From: Schistosoma mansoni
Lineage: Eukaryota; Platyhelminthes; Trematoda; Strigeidida; Schistosomatidae
NCBI RefSeq assembly: GCF_000237925.1
Contig: NC_031502.1
Location: 15,178,434 to 15,242,433, forward strand
Direction of reading: 5' to 3'
DNA length: 64,000 nucleotides
Shown here: positions 1 to 12,457 of the stretch, one piece after another
Layout: every line of letters starts with the position of its first letter
How positions within the stretch are numbered: the stretch's first letter is position 1
The notes under the pieces: generated by a model
The model's input: the letters and a program-made list of their open reading frames with translations, nothing else
What the model was told of the DNA's origin: nothing
Database searches by the model: none
Made by a program: the position numbers and the translations under genes

Positions 1-652
1 TCTTCAGAGGCTCTTTCTAGTCTGAAATAATTAATTTGATTATCAGTAAATAGTTTAATATTATATTCGTTATATCAAGAAGCTACTTTAACACAATCAT
101 TCACTTTTATTACCCTAAGAATGTATGTCCTACTTTCTATCCAGTCATGAACCCGATCCTTTATGTTGGATAACTCAGGGTAAACCGGAATTAACAAATC
201 ACGTAGGCCTCAATCTTGTGGTTTATCAATAAAATAACATTAAAGAGCCCTATGATCTTGTTAAGGCTTGAATCCAAGTCTTTCAGCGCTCCAGTTACAG
301 TCGTCCACATTGGAGTATCTAGACGGTATCGAGCCCATTATATGACTGCGAAATGATGGGATTTCTCGTTTTTAATGCTCATAGACACATGCTGCCGAAA
401 AATGCAACAAGTACAAAACCAAAGTACATTGGTTACTCGCAATAGGCTCGAAGGATTCACTGTTAAATAAAATAGATGACAGTATCAAATAACTTAGTTA
501 ACTGATTGAATTTCAAACATGATTAGTATAATTCAGCTAGAACTAAATGACCAATTACTGTGGGCCTTACATTCTATCAACAATCTAAATCATCATAAAG
601 TTTAATACTGGAAATTAAGGAAATTTTTATTTTTAACTAAGTATATAATCAC
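1..652. other. Probable POU6-like intron 3; nothing else seen
   Basis: This is AT-rich sequence left of the last POU6-like exon. No open frame with a homeodomain helix 3 motif (WFCNRRQ type) was seen on the minus strand, and no repeat was recognised. Confidence 0.5.
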
Positions 653-876
653 TTGTTGGGTAAGGATTCCTCTCAAGTTGGTGCAATAAACACTTTAGTG
701 CTTTAGTACTGAAACAGGTTCTACGTTTACGCTTCCTAGGTGGTCGGTGTACGAGTTGAGCTCCAAAGGATTCATTTGCTCCATTGTGATGCATTGCCTG
801 GGTTTCAGATAACCAACGTTCTAAGACAGGTTTCATTCGTTTTGCAGATTTTAAAGTTACATCAAGTTTCTCGAAT
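653..876 (-). CDS. POU6-like exon 3 (end of POU-specific domain, homeodomain arm and helix 1)
   Basis: The acceptor tttcag ends at 877. Translation gives FEKLDVTLKSAKRMKPVLERW, a basic linker and the homeodomain N-arm and helix 1 (RKRKRRTCFSTKAL, then LLHQLERNPYPT). The 3' boundary is uncertain because the best donor (GTGATT at 652) is weak. Confidence 0.85.
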
Positions 877-3800
877 CTGAAACAGATTATCAGAAAGTAT
901 ATTTTAGTTTTTTAGCACTTTTATATGCTCACATTATAGTTTTCAAACAAAGACGACTACGTAGAATCAACAAATTTTGTCATAGAATGGGGAATGTTTT
1001 AAAGATGGTAATAAACCATGCTTCAAATTAAGATTGTAAAGTGGTATATGTTTATAGCCTTCCTTAAAAAACCCAAATACTTTCAGATTGATAACGATCA
1101 AGTTCACTTAAAAATATTTGGACAAAGTGATAATAATTAACATGTTTAGATAAGTTCATCTACTACTATACAATTGGTTGGTCAAACCCTAGATAAGTTG
1201 CTATTCATTTAAAATTCTAGCAGTAATTTTGATAATAAGAGTGCCTTAGTCTTAGATACTGAAATTTTGTTCATGGGTAAGTGCTAGAATGTTGTAGAGT
1301 GTGAGTTCGATTAACTTTATATTCAAGCTATTTCGTTGCTCATTCTTTCCTGCTCTACTAACCTAATCAACCTCCTAATGGAATGATTCTCGTTTTTTAA
1401 AGTAGGAATTATGTTTGTCAGTCGACCAACACCGTTATGCCTGATTTAATTTTTAAAGTTTCAGTCACATTTCCCTTTTTTCGAATGAATTTTGTCCACT
1501 AGATTATGTTGTTTGTTAGTAATTATATCGTCTTGTTTGAGGTTTCACAAATTAAAGATAATTCAAGAAAGTTATATTTATTGGGTTATGTGGGCTATTT
1601 ATTAAACTCTAATTTTCATTCCTGGTAAAATTATCGATGGAAATGTCAAAAACTAAGTTATGATGACCTCTTTAATAGTACGGTTCCATTTCTTGTGTGC
1701 AATCCATTGTTTTCAACACTTCTAGTAACACTAAATGGAAATATATTCCAACTGCTTCTTAGCTTGTAAACTATTGATAGTAACATGCTGCGTGCTCTAA
1801 GTTTAACTTTCTGGCAACTGGTCAGTCCCATACATAATACTTATTTTTGGAAAGAAGATAGAAGTTATTAGTAAATACTTTTACGGAGTTAAAGCTGTAG
1901 TCTAGTGACAGTTCACAATTTTATGTTTCTAAATGTCTTTTTTCTGATTTATTACGAGAAATAAAAATAACAAACATGAATCCAAGGTTATGACTTACCG
2001 ACAGATTGCACTTTGACTATAAGCAGGTCCTTCTTTGGCATTTAGAGAAGCTCCAACTTGTGTCTGGGTCAAACCCAAACTGAGTCTACGTAATTTAAAC
2101 AAGTGTGCAAATTCATATATTTCCGCAAGATCATCATTAAGTGAAATTCTATCTTCCTTCTCTTGTATCATAGTTTTCAATCTTTGTGATTTTGATGAAG
2201 TGCGTAAAGACGGATTATCTGTTTGACCATTTGAAGCAGTCTTTGAATCGACTAAGTCTTGGTTTGAATTTGATAGCAGGGATTCACATTCACTATCTGA
2301 ATCGTATGCTACTAATTGGTTGTTAATAAGTAAGCTGTTCTTTATTTGTGATGAAATAGTTTTTTGTTGGTTGGAAATTTGTTCACATTTATATTGATCC
2401 TGTGAAGTCAAACTGCTACCAACTACGAAAGATAAAAGCCATTTAAATAAGGAGAAAGTATGATCTTGAATTTTGTCTGATGAATTTATCTAGGCAAAAA
2501 GTCAGCATACAAATTCTACTTTCAAAAATATGATTCTGTTTTTGACATGAATTGAGAAGCATAAGAAAGGCAATTCATAACCCTCTATATGTCATTAGAT
2601 ATATTAAAGATTCACTGAACTTGTCTCCTCATACCAGTAATAAGATTTTGTAAATTTCGTCTCGAATCATTTGAAATATTTGCCGTAAAATACTTTTGTA
2701 AATCAATTTATTTTCTGCTTTATAAATATTATTAACCCAAATAAGCTAAAGTTGAGAAACTTATTCCAATAACTTATATTCTTTTGGTGAATATCACGAC
2801 AATAAGTTAAAAGCACTCTGTTGGGGGAATCTTCAACGAACTATGCATCGCTGGTGACATTATTGTATAAACTATAGAGTCACCGAAGTTGTTCCATGAT
2901 CAAGATAGTTCAACTTGATTCAGGTTTAAACTGACAGTTATTCCTCACTGACTTTCAAAGACCAGTAATGGACAACAGTGCAAATCTAATATCCAAACTT
3001 TAAATTATATCGAAAATATAGATGATCTCAAACTATCCACCAGAGTGGCAGTTCATGTTTAAACACATTAACACCAATGTTATTAACTTCAGTATTGAAT
3101 GACACTGAGTTAAATTCTCTGGTGAAGAAAGTATTACCTTTGTGATTAGTATTGGCAAGCATCAAATGTTTGTACAGAACTCCCTGCTTGTTAGTCTCAG
3201 ATATTTAACAATGATCAGTATGAAATGTAATCATGTCTTATTATACAAGCAATTTCAGATCGTCATGAAGGAAGAACAGATTTTTTATTATAAGAATAAT
3301 AACTGAAATATTAAAACGCCGGCGACATACCAAGAGATTATGATGAAAGACTGTAATCCGAATTTTTTCCTAACTTTATTTATCTGTTTATAACTATGGT
3401 CTATTTATTAATTAGCTTACTAACTCCCATTTACAGTAGCTATATGTAATATTGTTTCCAGTTTGTTGAAGATCTAAAATCTGGTAAACTACACATGGAA
3501 TATCATTATGGACCAGGCGGTGGAACAACGACTACATCTCCAATAACCGAGGATGACGAATCAGTCAAAGTAGGTGGTCCGATTATTTATTTATCTATGC
3601 CCTGTAATACTACTCAAATGATTTTATCAGTAGGTAACTTATACATAATCTATGATTGGAACCTTATATTGTTTCTTTAATGCTAATAATCACATTATGT
3701 ACATGTATCGGTGCTACATCTTTCACTAGTCTCTAATGGTTTTATCACTCGATATTCCTATGTTTTATTGCAACTCACTATNNNNNNNNNNNNNNNNNNN

Positions 3801-5979
3801 NNNNNNNNNNNNNNNNNNNNNNNNNNNNNNNNNNNNNNNNNNNNNNNNNNNNNNNNNNNNNNNNNNNNNNNNNNNNNNNNNNNNNNNNNNNNNNNNNNNN
3901 NNNNNNNNNNNNNNNNNNNNNNNNNNNNNNNNNNNNNNNNNNNNNNNNNNNNNNNNNNNNNNNNNNNNNNNNNNNNNNNNNTCATACTTTCAATAAGATT
4001 ATCACAAGGGGGTTTTGTGGAGATTTTAGTAATTTTATATAGTTCTAACTCCAACTAATCCACGAAGTTGAGCAACCGTTCACCAATTGTCTTCAGTGAG
4101 TTCCTATCTCACAAACATAAACACCATCGGATGCCGGCTCAGTGGTCTGTGGGTTAAGTGCTGTGGGGCGAGACTGGTAGATCCTGGGTTCGAATCTCGC
4201 GGGGCGAGGTCGTGGATGCGCACTGCTGAGGAGTCCCACAATAAGACGAAACGGCCGTTCAGTGCTTCCAGGTTTTCCCTGGTGGTCTAGCTTCAGTTGA
4301 CTAACGCTTTTAACTAAGATTTATCATTCTTTAAACATTAAGTGTTTGCTAATCATTCCAACAAGAAAAAATATTAATTTAATTATTCAATAATTGAACA
4401 TTCATACAACTAGACAGTTATCATCTGCTAAAACGAATAAGTATGTGTGGATATTCAAATATGAGTGAGTGCATAATTTGACTTCACCACTAATTTATCC
4501 ATCTGCCTACGAAATAGCCATACTGACTTATAAACTTCCCAGTTCATATTCTTTTTAATTTTACTATTATACAATCAGATATCAAATCTTTATGTAATAT
4601 TTTAAATATATGTTATCGATGAAAAGAGTATACATTTCACAATTAATTGCACAACTTAGAAATAGTCATTTGTTCAGACACTTCATCAGTAATCAGAGAT
4701 CTTTACTAACTTTACATGATTCGAAAAGCAATAGCATCAACCGTAAATTCGGTAAGAAAAGTATTCCCTTATCAAGCTGTTTTAAATCTGAATTACTTTA
4801 TCATATCTTTGCATCAAAATATAACTACTCTAACTAAAGTCTAGGATGTCACATCATTTCACTGATGTTAATGAACCATTTAACATGTTTTTATTTCCAT
4901 TATTAGTCGGATTGACTTGGAATTCATAGATAGTTTGAAGAGGATTGTGTTTCTTAGGGGTAAACATTTAAGCTGAATTATCCATTTCAAAAAAGATTTA
5001 GTAGTCCATAAGAAAGTAAATATCACTCCACCCATCCACCATTAGTGATATTATAGACCGTCCTCTGTTCATTCTATTTGTAAAAACCATTTAAAAAACA
5101 GGATTATGGGGGTACATTTGAGTTATATTGTTACTATGTAAAGGTGAATGTTTCCTCACATTTTCTTTTCCAATACAATTCTACTTATTGCAAGAGATAA
5201 AAGCAAAACTGTCATTGCAAAAAGAACTACATAAACTTATCACGTCATGAAAGCGATTGTGGTGGTACGCCTATACATCAGTGGGTTAAAAATGTTTGAA
5301 ATTGTCACAGTCATCTGTTAAGTACATCATATTCCCGTTTTATAACATGGTTTGTATCGAACAATATAAAACAAACACTGATTTGAAGTGTTAAGCCAAA
5401 TAACCAATTGTGGATTAATCAAAAAGGCACTATATTTATCATAATGAACAACGTAGTACCTCATTAAAATAAACAACAAAATAATCTAGACATCTTACTT
5501 TGATCTGTTAATAAATCATCCCTTGTATTTTCTCGAAAGTGCGTATTTGGTAAATCATTATTGTTATTGTTATTACAGGCAGTTTCCTTATTTGAGTTAC
5601 TCGCTGTCACAAACACTTTGCATTTATTATTATAAATCTGAATTTGTTTTTGAAGTTCTTCAACTGAATCTATACTATTGTGTAAATTATTCTGTTGGAC
5701 TAAAAGATAAAAGTAGCGTAACCAATTCTCATAAAACGTTTTATATGATAATGATTTATTGGATTGGTCATATTCTTCAGTTTGAATTAATTTCGGACCT
5801 AAGTTTAGAAATGGCTCAGCTAATGAGTTCAGCGATGGACAGTAATTTGATGTGACTGGAAAGGAAGGTGTTCTATGTTTGATTGTCTTTGATGAAAATA
5901 TTGTATTCCCAGCAGTTAATGCTAACGGTTGCAAGCAAGATCCAAATGAATGTTCTTCAGTAATATCGTTGTCAGTCAT
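653..5979 (-). CDS. POU class 6 homeobox transcription factor (partial, three exons)
   Basis: A DNA-binding nuclear regulator of the POU family, in exons 5979-5499, 2422-1999 and 876-653. Splice phases agree at both junctions (A|TT and CG|A). The POU-specific domain ends exon 2 (FKLRRLSLGLTQTQVG, then GPAYSQSAICR) and continues in exon 3 (FEKLDVTLKSAKRMKPVLERW). A basic linker and homeodomain arm follow (RKRKRRTCFSTKAL). The match to POU6F1/POU6F2 is the reason for class 6. The N-terminal half is Asn/Ser-rich and not conserved. An in-frame TAA precedes the ATG at 5979, supporting it as the start. The rest of the homeodomain, including the WFCN recognition helix, was not found in 1-652 and should lie beyond the left edge. 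Introns 1 and 2 are about 3.1 and 1.1 kb. Confidence 0.88.
877..1998. other. POU6-like intron 2
   Basis: This is a 1.1-kb intron with GT/AG borders on the minus strand. No coding segment or known repeat was recognised. Confidence 0.75.
1999..2422 (-). CDS. POU6-like exon 2 (start of POU-specific domain)
   Basis: The acceptor is a pyrimidine-rich stretch ending cgtag at 2423. The donor is CG|GTAAGT at 1998. An Asp/Ser-rich acidic patch (DSDSECESLLS) precedes the first helices of the POU-specific domain, which ends with SAICR at the splice site. The split Arg codon is completed in exon 3. Confidence 0.9.
3462..3569 (+). CDS. Exon of an ERp44-like (TXNDC4) ER thioredoxin-family protein
   Basis: After the acceptor tttccag, the plus strand reads FVEDLKSGKLHMEYHYGP, then a Gly/Thr-rich stretch and an acidic EDDESVK. 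This matches the C-terminal region of ERp44 (human FVFDLHSGKLHREFHHGP), just before its flexible tail and RDEL-type retrieval signal. ERp44 retains and retrieves clients such as Ero1 and secretory proteins between Golgi and ER. The chosen end uses donor GTAGGT at 3570. The frame stays open to 3677 if that donor is not used. No earlier exon (thioredoxin domains) and no last exon was found. The assembly gap 200 bases downstream may hide one. The exon sits inside intron 1 of the opposite-strand POU6-like gene. Confidence 0.55.
3782..3981. other. Assembly gap (200 N)
   Basis: This is a run of exactly 200 undetermined bases, a typical fixed-size scaffold gap, so its true length is unknown. Frames drawn through it are meaningless. 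Confidence 0.99.
3982..4044 (-). repeat. Tail-end fragment of the Sm-alpha-type repeat, inverted
   Basis: GGGGGTTTTGTGGAGATTTT is the reverse complement of the distal tail seen at 16085-16125. The fragment starts at the assembly gap, so its true extent is unknown. Confidence 0.6.
4129..4320 (+). mobile_element. Sm-alpha-type tRNA-derived SINE
   Basis: The sequence starts GGATGCCGGCTCAGTGG (A-box region), with a B-box-like GGTTCGAATCTCGC about 60 bases on. Next comes the family body (GGATGCGCACTGCTGAGGAG) and the 3' part ending near CTAGCTTCAGTTGAC. It is clearly homologous to the copy at 16286-16490. Such SINEs are transcribed by RNA polymerase III and copied by LINE enzymes. The flank 4049-4113 is the inverted equivalent of 16205-16272. 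Confidence 0.85.
4321..5498. other. Remainder of POU6-like intron 1
   Basis: No gene was recognised. A 75-codon plus-strand frame at 4610-4837 has no family resemblance or flanking splice logic and is treated as chance. Confidence 0.5.
5499..5979 (-). CDS. POU6-like exon 1 (N-terminal, start codon)
   Basis: This exon is 481 nt, with ATG at 5979-5977 and a donor GTAAGATG at 5498. It encodes about 160 residues of low-conservation sequence, rich in Asn, Ser and Leu, with a run of asparagines near the end. It leaves one base (A) for the next codon. Assignment to the POU gene rests on strand, order and matching phase with exon 2 rather than on similarity. Confidence 0.7.
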
Positions 5980-6975
5980 GTTTTTTAGTACATGTATATT
6001 TTAGGATCTAAATTAATATCTAGACAAATTAAAGTTAATCATTTGTGACCATATTAATATTGAAACAAAAGTATTGAATAGTTATTAACTCTACTAATTA
6101 TACACATTATTATTTAGTTCTTCATAAATTGATTAGACTTGAAAAGTAAAATTATAAAAACCACAATTGCAACGTAAAGATGAAGTAACTAGCTATGCAA
6201 CATTTGTGGCAACTTAGACCTTACTTGAAGTTACGATCGCTACACAAACAGACACCAAGTAGGTCAGACTAAATCAGTGTAGGTAAAAGCGACGATTATA
6301 TTGAGTAGATGATCCTTATTTTTTCGTTATAGAATAAAAAAAATAGACCATTCATTTTGTAAATCAACCTTAACAAACAGAAACTAACAAACTTTACGGA
6401 TAGTCACGATTGGAACAATTCAACCGTTTAAGGCAAAATGGTCTTTGACATAGGATAACTAAAATTATTTTACCAGATTAAGAAAATTATTCTCAAAAGT
6501 AAGAAGCGCTTAAACATTACACCGGGATTTTTACCATATTATAACTCCATGCAAGTTAATCAATCCTTGAAAACTACCGATCTTATAAGTTCCATGATCT
6601 TGTGATGTATTTCAAATAAAGTTTTGCATTTGCAAAAGATTTTGTTTCACTGTAGTAGATGTTTAAGATTGTAATTGATCATTTTTGTTCGAATGAGTAA
6701 ATATTGAGTGGAGACCTTGATGATGCGTTTCATAATTAAAAATTCTTAGTCCACTTAAACAGTACATAGCAGTTGGATCCTGGACGCGCAGTTCGTCTCA
6801 TTCCAAGTCTTTGAAAGATGTTTGTTGATTACATACAGCTGATAAAGTGAAAAGATTGACGACAACGACCAAACAAGATATTGAATTAATGAGTCATACA
6901 GCAAGCATATGAAAATACAAATATGAGGAACGAAGTCATAACAGTACAAAATGTAAAAGAACACGTAACTTTTTT

Positions 6976-7113
6976 CACAGTTGAAATTACGAGTCGATCT
7001 AAGCTAGACCACCAGTGAAAACCTGGAAACACTGGACGGTAGTTTTTTCCTAGTACGGGGCTCCTCAGAAGTGCGTACCCACGATGCCACATGCGGGACT
7101 AGAACCTGGAACC
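6976..7113 (-). mobile_element. Sm-alpha-type SINE, degraded copy
   Basis: Read on the minus strand, it shows the GTTCTAGTCCCGC B-box region, the GGGTACGCACTTCTGAGGAG body and the TTTCACTGGTGGTCTAGCTT 3' part, in the order of the better copies at 4129 and 16286. It has more mismatches than those, so it is older. Confidence 0.8.
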
Positions 7114-10100
7114 TTTAGGTAATGAGGATATCTGTCTGTTCATACTTTGAGGTAAATACCATCCATAAATCCATTGTACTTTTATTATCTTGAAGCCATA
7201 TTGTTCAAGCTTACACTCAAATATGATTAGTTGGTATTACATGGGTTGCAACGAACCCCATGTGGAGACTAGTATTGTTCATGAACGTAGTATTCGATAT
7301 CCACAAATGTATCATCTGTATTTAGTGATAACTTAAATATATCTAACAAGCTGGGGATTTCGACCGTCAAGATAAATGATTCAAAGACTCAATCAGAACT
7401 GTAGAGTAAAGTATAACGTGATCTAATAACAAGTTATCTATTCTTAATTAATTGTTTTCAATGTAAAAATCATTAACATATTCTCCGTTCTGAAACTGAT
7501 TGAATATTTTTCAATGCTACTTATTTTCTCACTTCAGTCAACTTATGATATAACACAATCATCATCCAATATCATAGATGGTAACTGTCCAATATTAAGT
7601 ATGAGATGATCATTTCCTTGAGTGTATCATGGAAATTTGTTGAAAACGGATCTTGACCGGTACAAATGTAAGTGTAAACAAGTTAGAATAATTGTGCATT
7701 AACAAATACTTGGGTTTCGGTATGAGTATAAAATCACTTTGGAATTCTAAACTAATAAAGATCACTTGCTACTACTAATTAAATATACTTTACACTATAA
7801 TCATAATTTTTAATAAAGACCTTACAAAATAATGATAGTAAAAAGATTTTTACTCACTTAAAATTATAATTTATGTTTCAGAAAGTATCAGTTGTATGAG
7901 GTTATTATCTCTCCCAGCTTCCTTTATTTACAGACTAATTAACTAAATTATGATAGGCAGTAAAATTACAGTATATCAAGCACATAGTAGGCAGGGAAAC
8001 AGACAAGTGCCTTCCCTTCAATCGAACATTTGAATTATTATTTTTACCATTAACATTATTATCAGTAATATTCCTACAAAATCAATTAGTATTTACATCA
8101 TGAGGTTTAATATAATTATGGTTTTCCAAATATTCACTATGCATTTGTTAGGGCATTCGAATGTCCCCTCTCTAATTCACTTCATTTGTCCCCCACGAAT
8201 AATTTATTCTAATATATATGTCCTATATTCTTATAAGATTGGCTGGTTATTCGTCCAGCCATCAAAAGTTCAACTACACTTTGTTTGTGTGCAATGTACA
8301 AGGGCACAAACCCGTTCCTATTTTATAATCTGAACTGTGAAAAAAATGCATGTGTGCGTGCAACCTGTGTTTAGAAATATACATTTATAAAAGTAAATTT
8401 ACTTATAGGTAGAAAAGCCAAAAATCTACTTATATTCCAGACATTACCAACGTAAACACAGAGATCCAATTACTGTCTATAAACGTTTTCGTTTCCGCCT
8501 CAAATAAAATGACCGATTAAACACTTTAAAAGAAAGCTTGTAAAATTTTTACTGAAAACTATCATTAAAATAAAGTTTAGAAAAAGTGCTTGATAACAAG
8601 TTCTATTCTACAACTAATTTACTTGGAAAATTATCAGAAACGTTGTATCACCAGGCAACTATTTTGTACTAGTTCAAAATCGTCGAGCGTTAAATTGGTG
8701 AACCGCTTTAGAACACATCATATGACACTCAGATCTTGTAGTAAGGTCATCCTTAGTGGGCGATATTTTAAAAGTTTGTTCAAACCACAGTAATAATAAT
8801 AATAATAATCCATAATAATAAAGTGAAAAATTCTGACATATATATTCAACTACCACCATTCATGGTCTAATATAGGACAGAAGAGGAGAATTTAAAGCTC
8901 TATCCTTGAATAGTTGGCTGAGACTAGCCACCAGAATATTACAGGAGTTAGCTCCTAAGATTATCTATCACATTCCATCCAGTCTTTACTAGGCAAAAAC
9001 AAACCTTAAGTGACTGAATGAACTAAAGTAAGCCATGAGCCCAGTTAAATGAATATCTAATGCAGAAATGATAGGATGACTGACTAATTCGCTTTAGTTA
9101 GTCATATGAGCATGAGAATCGGTCTATATACTATAAAAATCAGTGAACAGATAGTGAGGCTGTTCTTTTGATTCTCTCTTTACTAATAAATAATGCTTCA
9201 GTTAGTTATCGAAATCTAAAACGTATCATTTTCGTCACCACTAAGGTATTTGTTCTACAATTTCAAATGGAATTATATACAATATCCTTTATTGTAAGTC
9301 AATAAACTAGTTTTTCTTTACAATCTGTATAGTAGATGCTTCATTCCAGTTTTACTAAGACTATACTCTTCATTTTCTATGAGATTTTATAAAAGTATTT
9401 GGATTCGAACTATCAGAAAGAAGCTTAGGAAGGATATTGTAGATTTCAAGAAACTATTCCTGGAATAATCAGTTTTTATATTCTCTTTGGATTTGCTAAA
9501 CAGTTGTTTGGTAATATTTTTATATCCATCTGATTCTCACCTATCATTTGACTCAATAACTATTGAGGTATTTTCGAAGTTCATTAATTACGTTTCATTA
9601 TTAATAAACTTGTTATTTAGCTGTTTCAATATTGTCCTAGTTGTATACTGACTGAGGTTGATTACTTATTTGTTTATTGCGACCTTACATTTCATGTATA
9701 TAACTGAGTTTTTGAGTCTGGATAAAACACAGTAATATCAGGTATACGATATACTTGTAATTATTTCTTTCGAAAATCAACTTCAAACTCACGCTTAAAC
9801 TACGACAACACCTACGAAAGTGTGCAGTAAAGCTATATTACCATATTTCTATAGTTACTTTTAAAGCTTTATAAATTATATCATTTGAAATACCAACTAA
9901 GTTTTTGACACTCAGTCTTAATTGATCTACTTGATTAAAAGTCGTCTTCTCTTTTCATAAAATAACAAATAGCAAATAGCAAATAGGAAAGAAAGGGAGA
10001 GGGAAGGAATCAGTGAAAATAAAATTGTAAAGAAGGGATATTCATTAATACTCTTATGAAAAATGAGTGTACACATTTATGATGGACATGTGATGTTTAT

Positions 10101-10124
10101 ACAAAACTGTCTTGATAAAATTGT

Positions 10125-10128
<4 letters not shown>

Positions 10129-10168
<40 letters not shown>
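10129..10168. repeat. (TA)n microsatellite
   Basis: About 20 uninterrupted TA units. Confidence 0.97.
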
Positions 10169-10170
<2 letters not shown>

Positions 10171-12408
10171 GTACAGTAGGTTGGTGTCGTAGTGACAATC
10201 AGCTGTTTAGATTCTACAAATTGCTTATTTTAAATTTTACTATCACATGAATACACTTTTAGACATGCCTTAACAGTCTTCCCAATTTTTTTTACCTTCA
10301 TCCTGCTGATATCTTGAATAGTTTATTCAATCATTGTATTTTGTTTATTTGGATAAATAGACAGTTGTTTTATAAGATGCGCTTCAATTTTCATATATAC
10401 GCATATCTGTGTTTGTAGTGAAATGAGAGCGCATGTGTGTGTAATAGTGCCCAGAATTTAAACAAACTAATCAAACACTTGGAGATTAATTCAGAAATAA
10501 ATAAAAATAAGTAAAAAAAATTATAATCGAAGTAATAATTAGTAAAAAAATGGACGCTGAACAGGGCGCTAGAATATAATAGGATATGTGTGTGCATGCC
10601 AGTAAGGGGTGGTGGTGGTGAGAGGGTGATAGGAATCTTCTAAGAGTTTTACATTAGCAAAAATTTGGAAAAAAAAGGCAATCAAAACTAGGCGAAACAT
10701 AAAAATAGAAAAAAAATTAGAAAACATAACACATTTCTAAATCCAAGTAAACTATTAAATTAGTTTTTATTCTTCTGTAATCACTGACACTTTACACCAG
10801 TAACAGTTAGAATATAAGATAAACAGTAGACTTAACTTGGATGTATGTTTGTGATCATTTAATTACGTCTGAACAACCATAGCAATTAAACATCAAATTA
10901 TACTTATGTGTATGTATGTATGCTTATAAAAACAAAAGATAGATTCATTTTGTTAATTTTTATGACAATGAATAGAAATTAAACAAGTTAGTGATTGTAT
11001 AGCTTATAATTTGTTAGCCAGTTTTGCTTAATAAGATGACATATCATTTTAAGGGTGGTCAAGTAAATGATACTGCCTCTCTCTTTTGTTTAAACTAACT
11101 AACAAAATATTTATAGATATTTAGATATAATTAATTCAGTTTTATTTGATTTTAAGCATTAATTATTTTAAATAAAGATGCTGTTATTTGTGTATCAATA
11201 ATATCAATAACAAAAATAGCATGATTCTGATGTTTATGATTGAATATGGCTGATAAATGATGAGAGAGGTAGATAGAAGAGTGAATACACATTAACGGTA
11301 ACAAATAAACTAACGTAAACCAGCCGATGTTGATCGTGACTGCGTAAGCTGGAAGGAAAAAAGAATCAATGTAAATCATCATAGACAAAAAGCAGGAAAT
11401 TAATTAAACAGATCACTAAATTATTGTTATTATTATTACCACTAATACTAAATCTACTACAAAAGCTACTGCTTCATGTTTACATTATACTCTAATCTTC
11501 TCATTCGATGAACGCTGCAATTTTTACTAAAATAATAACAATCACTTCCAGAATCCCATATTGAAATACCACTTGAGGAAATCAGAAAAACGATCCAATT
11601 CGGTGAAGCTGATCTGTAAACTAGTTGCAACCTTGAGATCATGTGTAGCATCAACCTTCATTTGTTGAAGGTCAGTCATTAAGTATATCAATTTGGAAAA
11701 AAACTCTCGACCTTTTTGTCCTCATCAGCTCAATTCTCATCGTCCAAAACTTTTCTTATTTTGTTTCTTTTCCTAGTCCGGATACCTAATGTGTGTGAAT
11801 GATTCTGAGCGTAACTTTTCGAGTACATTGTTCGTAACTTCTTGAGTTACTAGGGGTTAAACTGAACCAAAGTCACTACCACTCAAAACTTTTGATTTTT
11901 CTAGAACAGAACTTCTTTCGTTAACGAAAACACTTGCATCATTTAAGAGACTGGTGATTACAATGGGCTTTAGTAAAGGAAAGAGGATAAAACTTATTAA
12001 CAGAAAAGTGCTTACGTATGTTTAGAAGACGTTGCACATGAGTTCCTGGAAGGAAACTATGTGAATCAGTTTGCTACTGATAAATTACATAAATTCTGTA
12101 CTACCAATTTAGAATTTAGTTCGTGTTTGTAAAGTAACTTATTATTTATAGTTATCAAAGTCTATGATATATTTACTTTCCTTCCTAAATTATTATTCTG
12201 CATGTCACTAAGCGTAATCATAGATTGGTAGATCAACCAACAGTTATGTTTCATTACGATTAAGTGGTAGGTGCTTCTCACGAATATTAGCTTAGAATGC
12301 GCATTCAGTTCATTTTAGAAAGCAACTGTATGTGAAAGTAACCTCAGTTGTTGGTTTTATATTTTAGTCTTGATTTTCGAGAACACCATTATTTTTTTGC
12401 AGATGGAA

Positions 12409-12409
<1 letters not shown>

Positions 12410-12457
<48 letters not shown>
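12410..12457. repeat. (TA)n microsatellite
   Basis: About 23 TA units with one interruption (ACAT). Confidence 0.97.

Noticed and set aside
2035-2226. Plus-strand frame opposite POU6-like exon 2
   Set aside because: It is the shadow of the POU-specific domain, which has clear family similarity on the other strand.
3711-4058. Three long open frames across the run of N
   Set aside because: They are open only because undetermined bases cannot form stops.
4129-4200. Possible tRNA gene (B-box GGTTCGAATC)
   Set aside because: The promoter-like boxes sit in a repeated SINE with a non-tRNA body and no acceptor stem. The same holds at 16286 and 14237.
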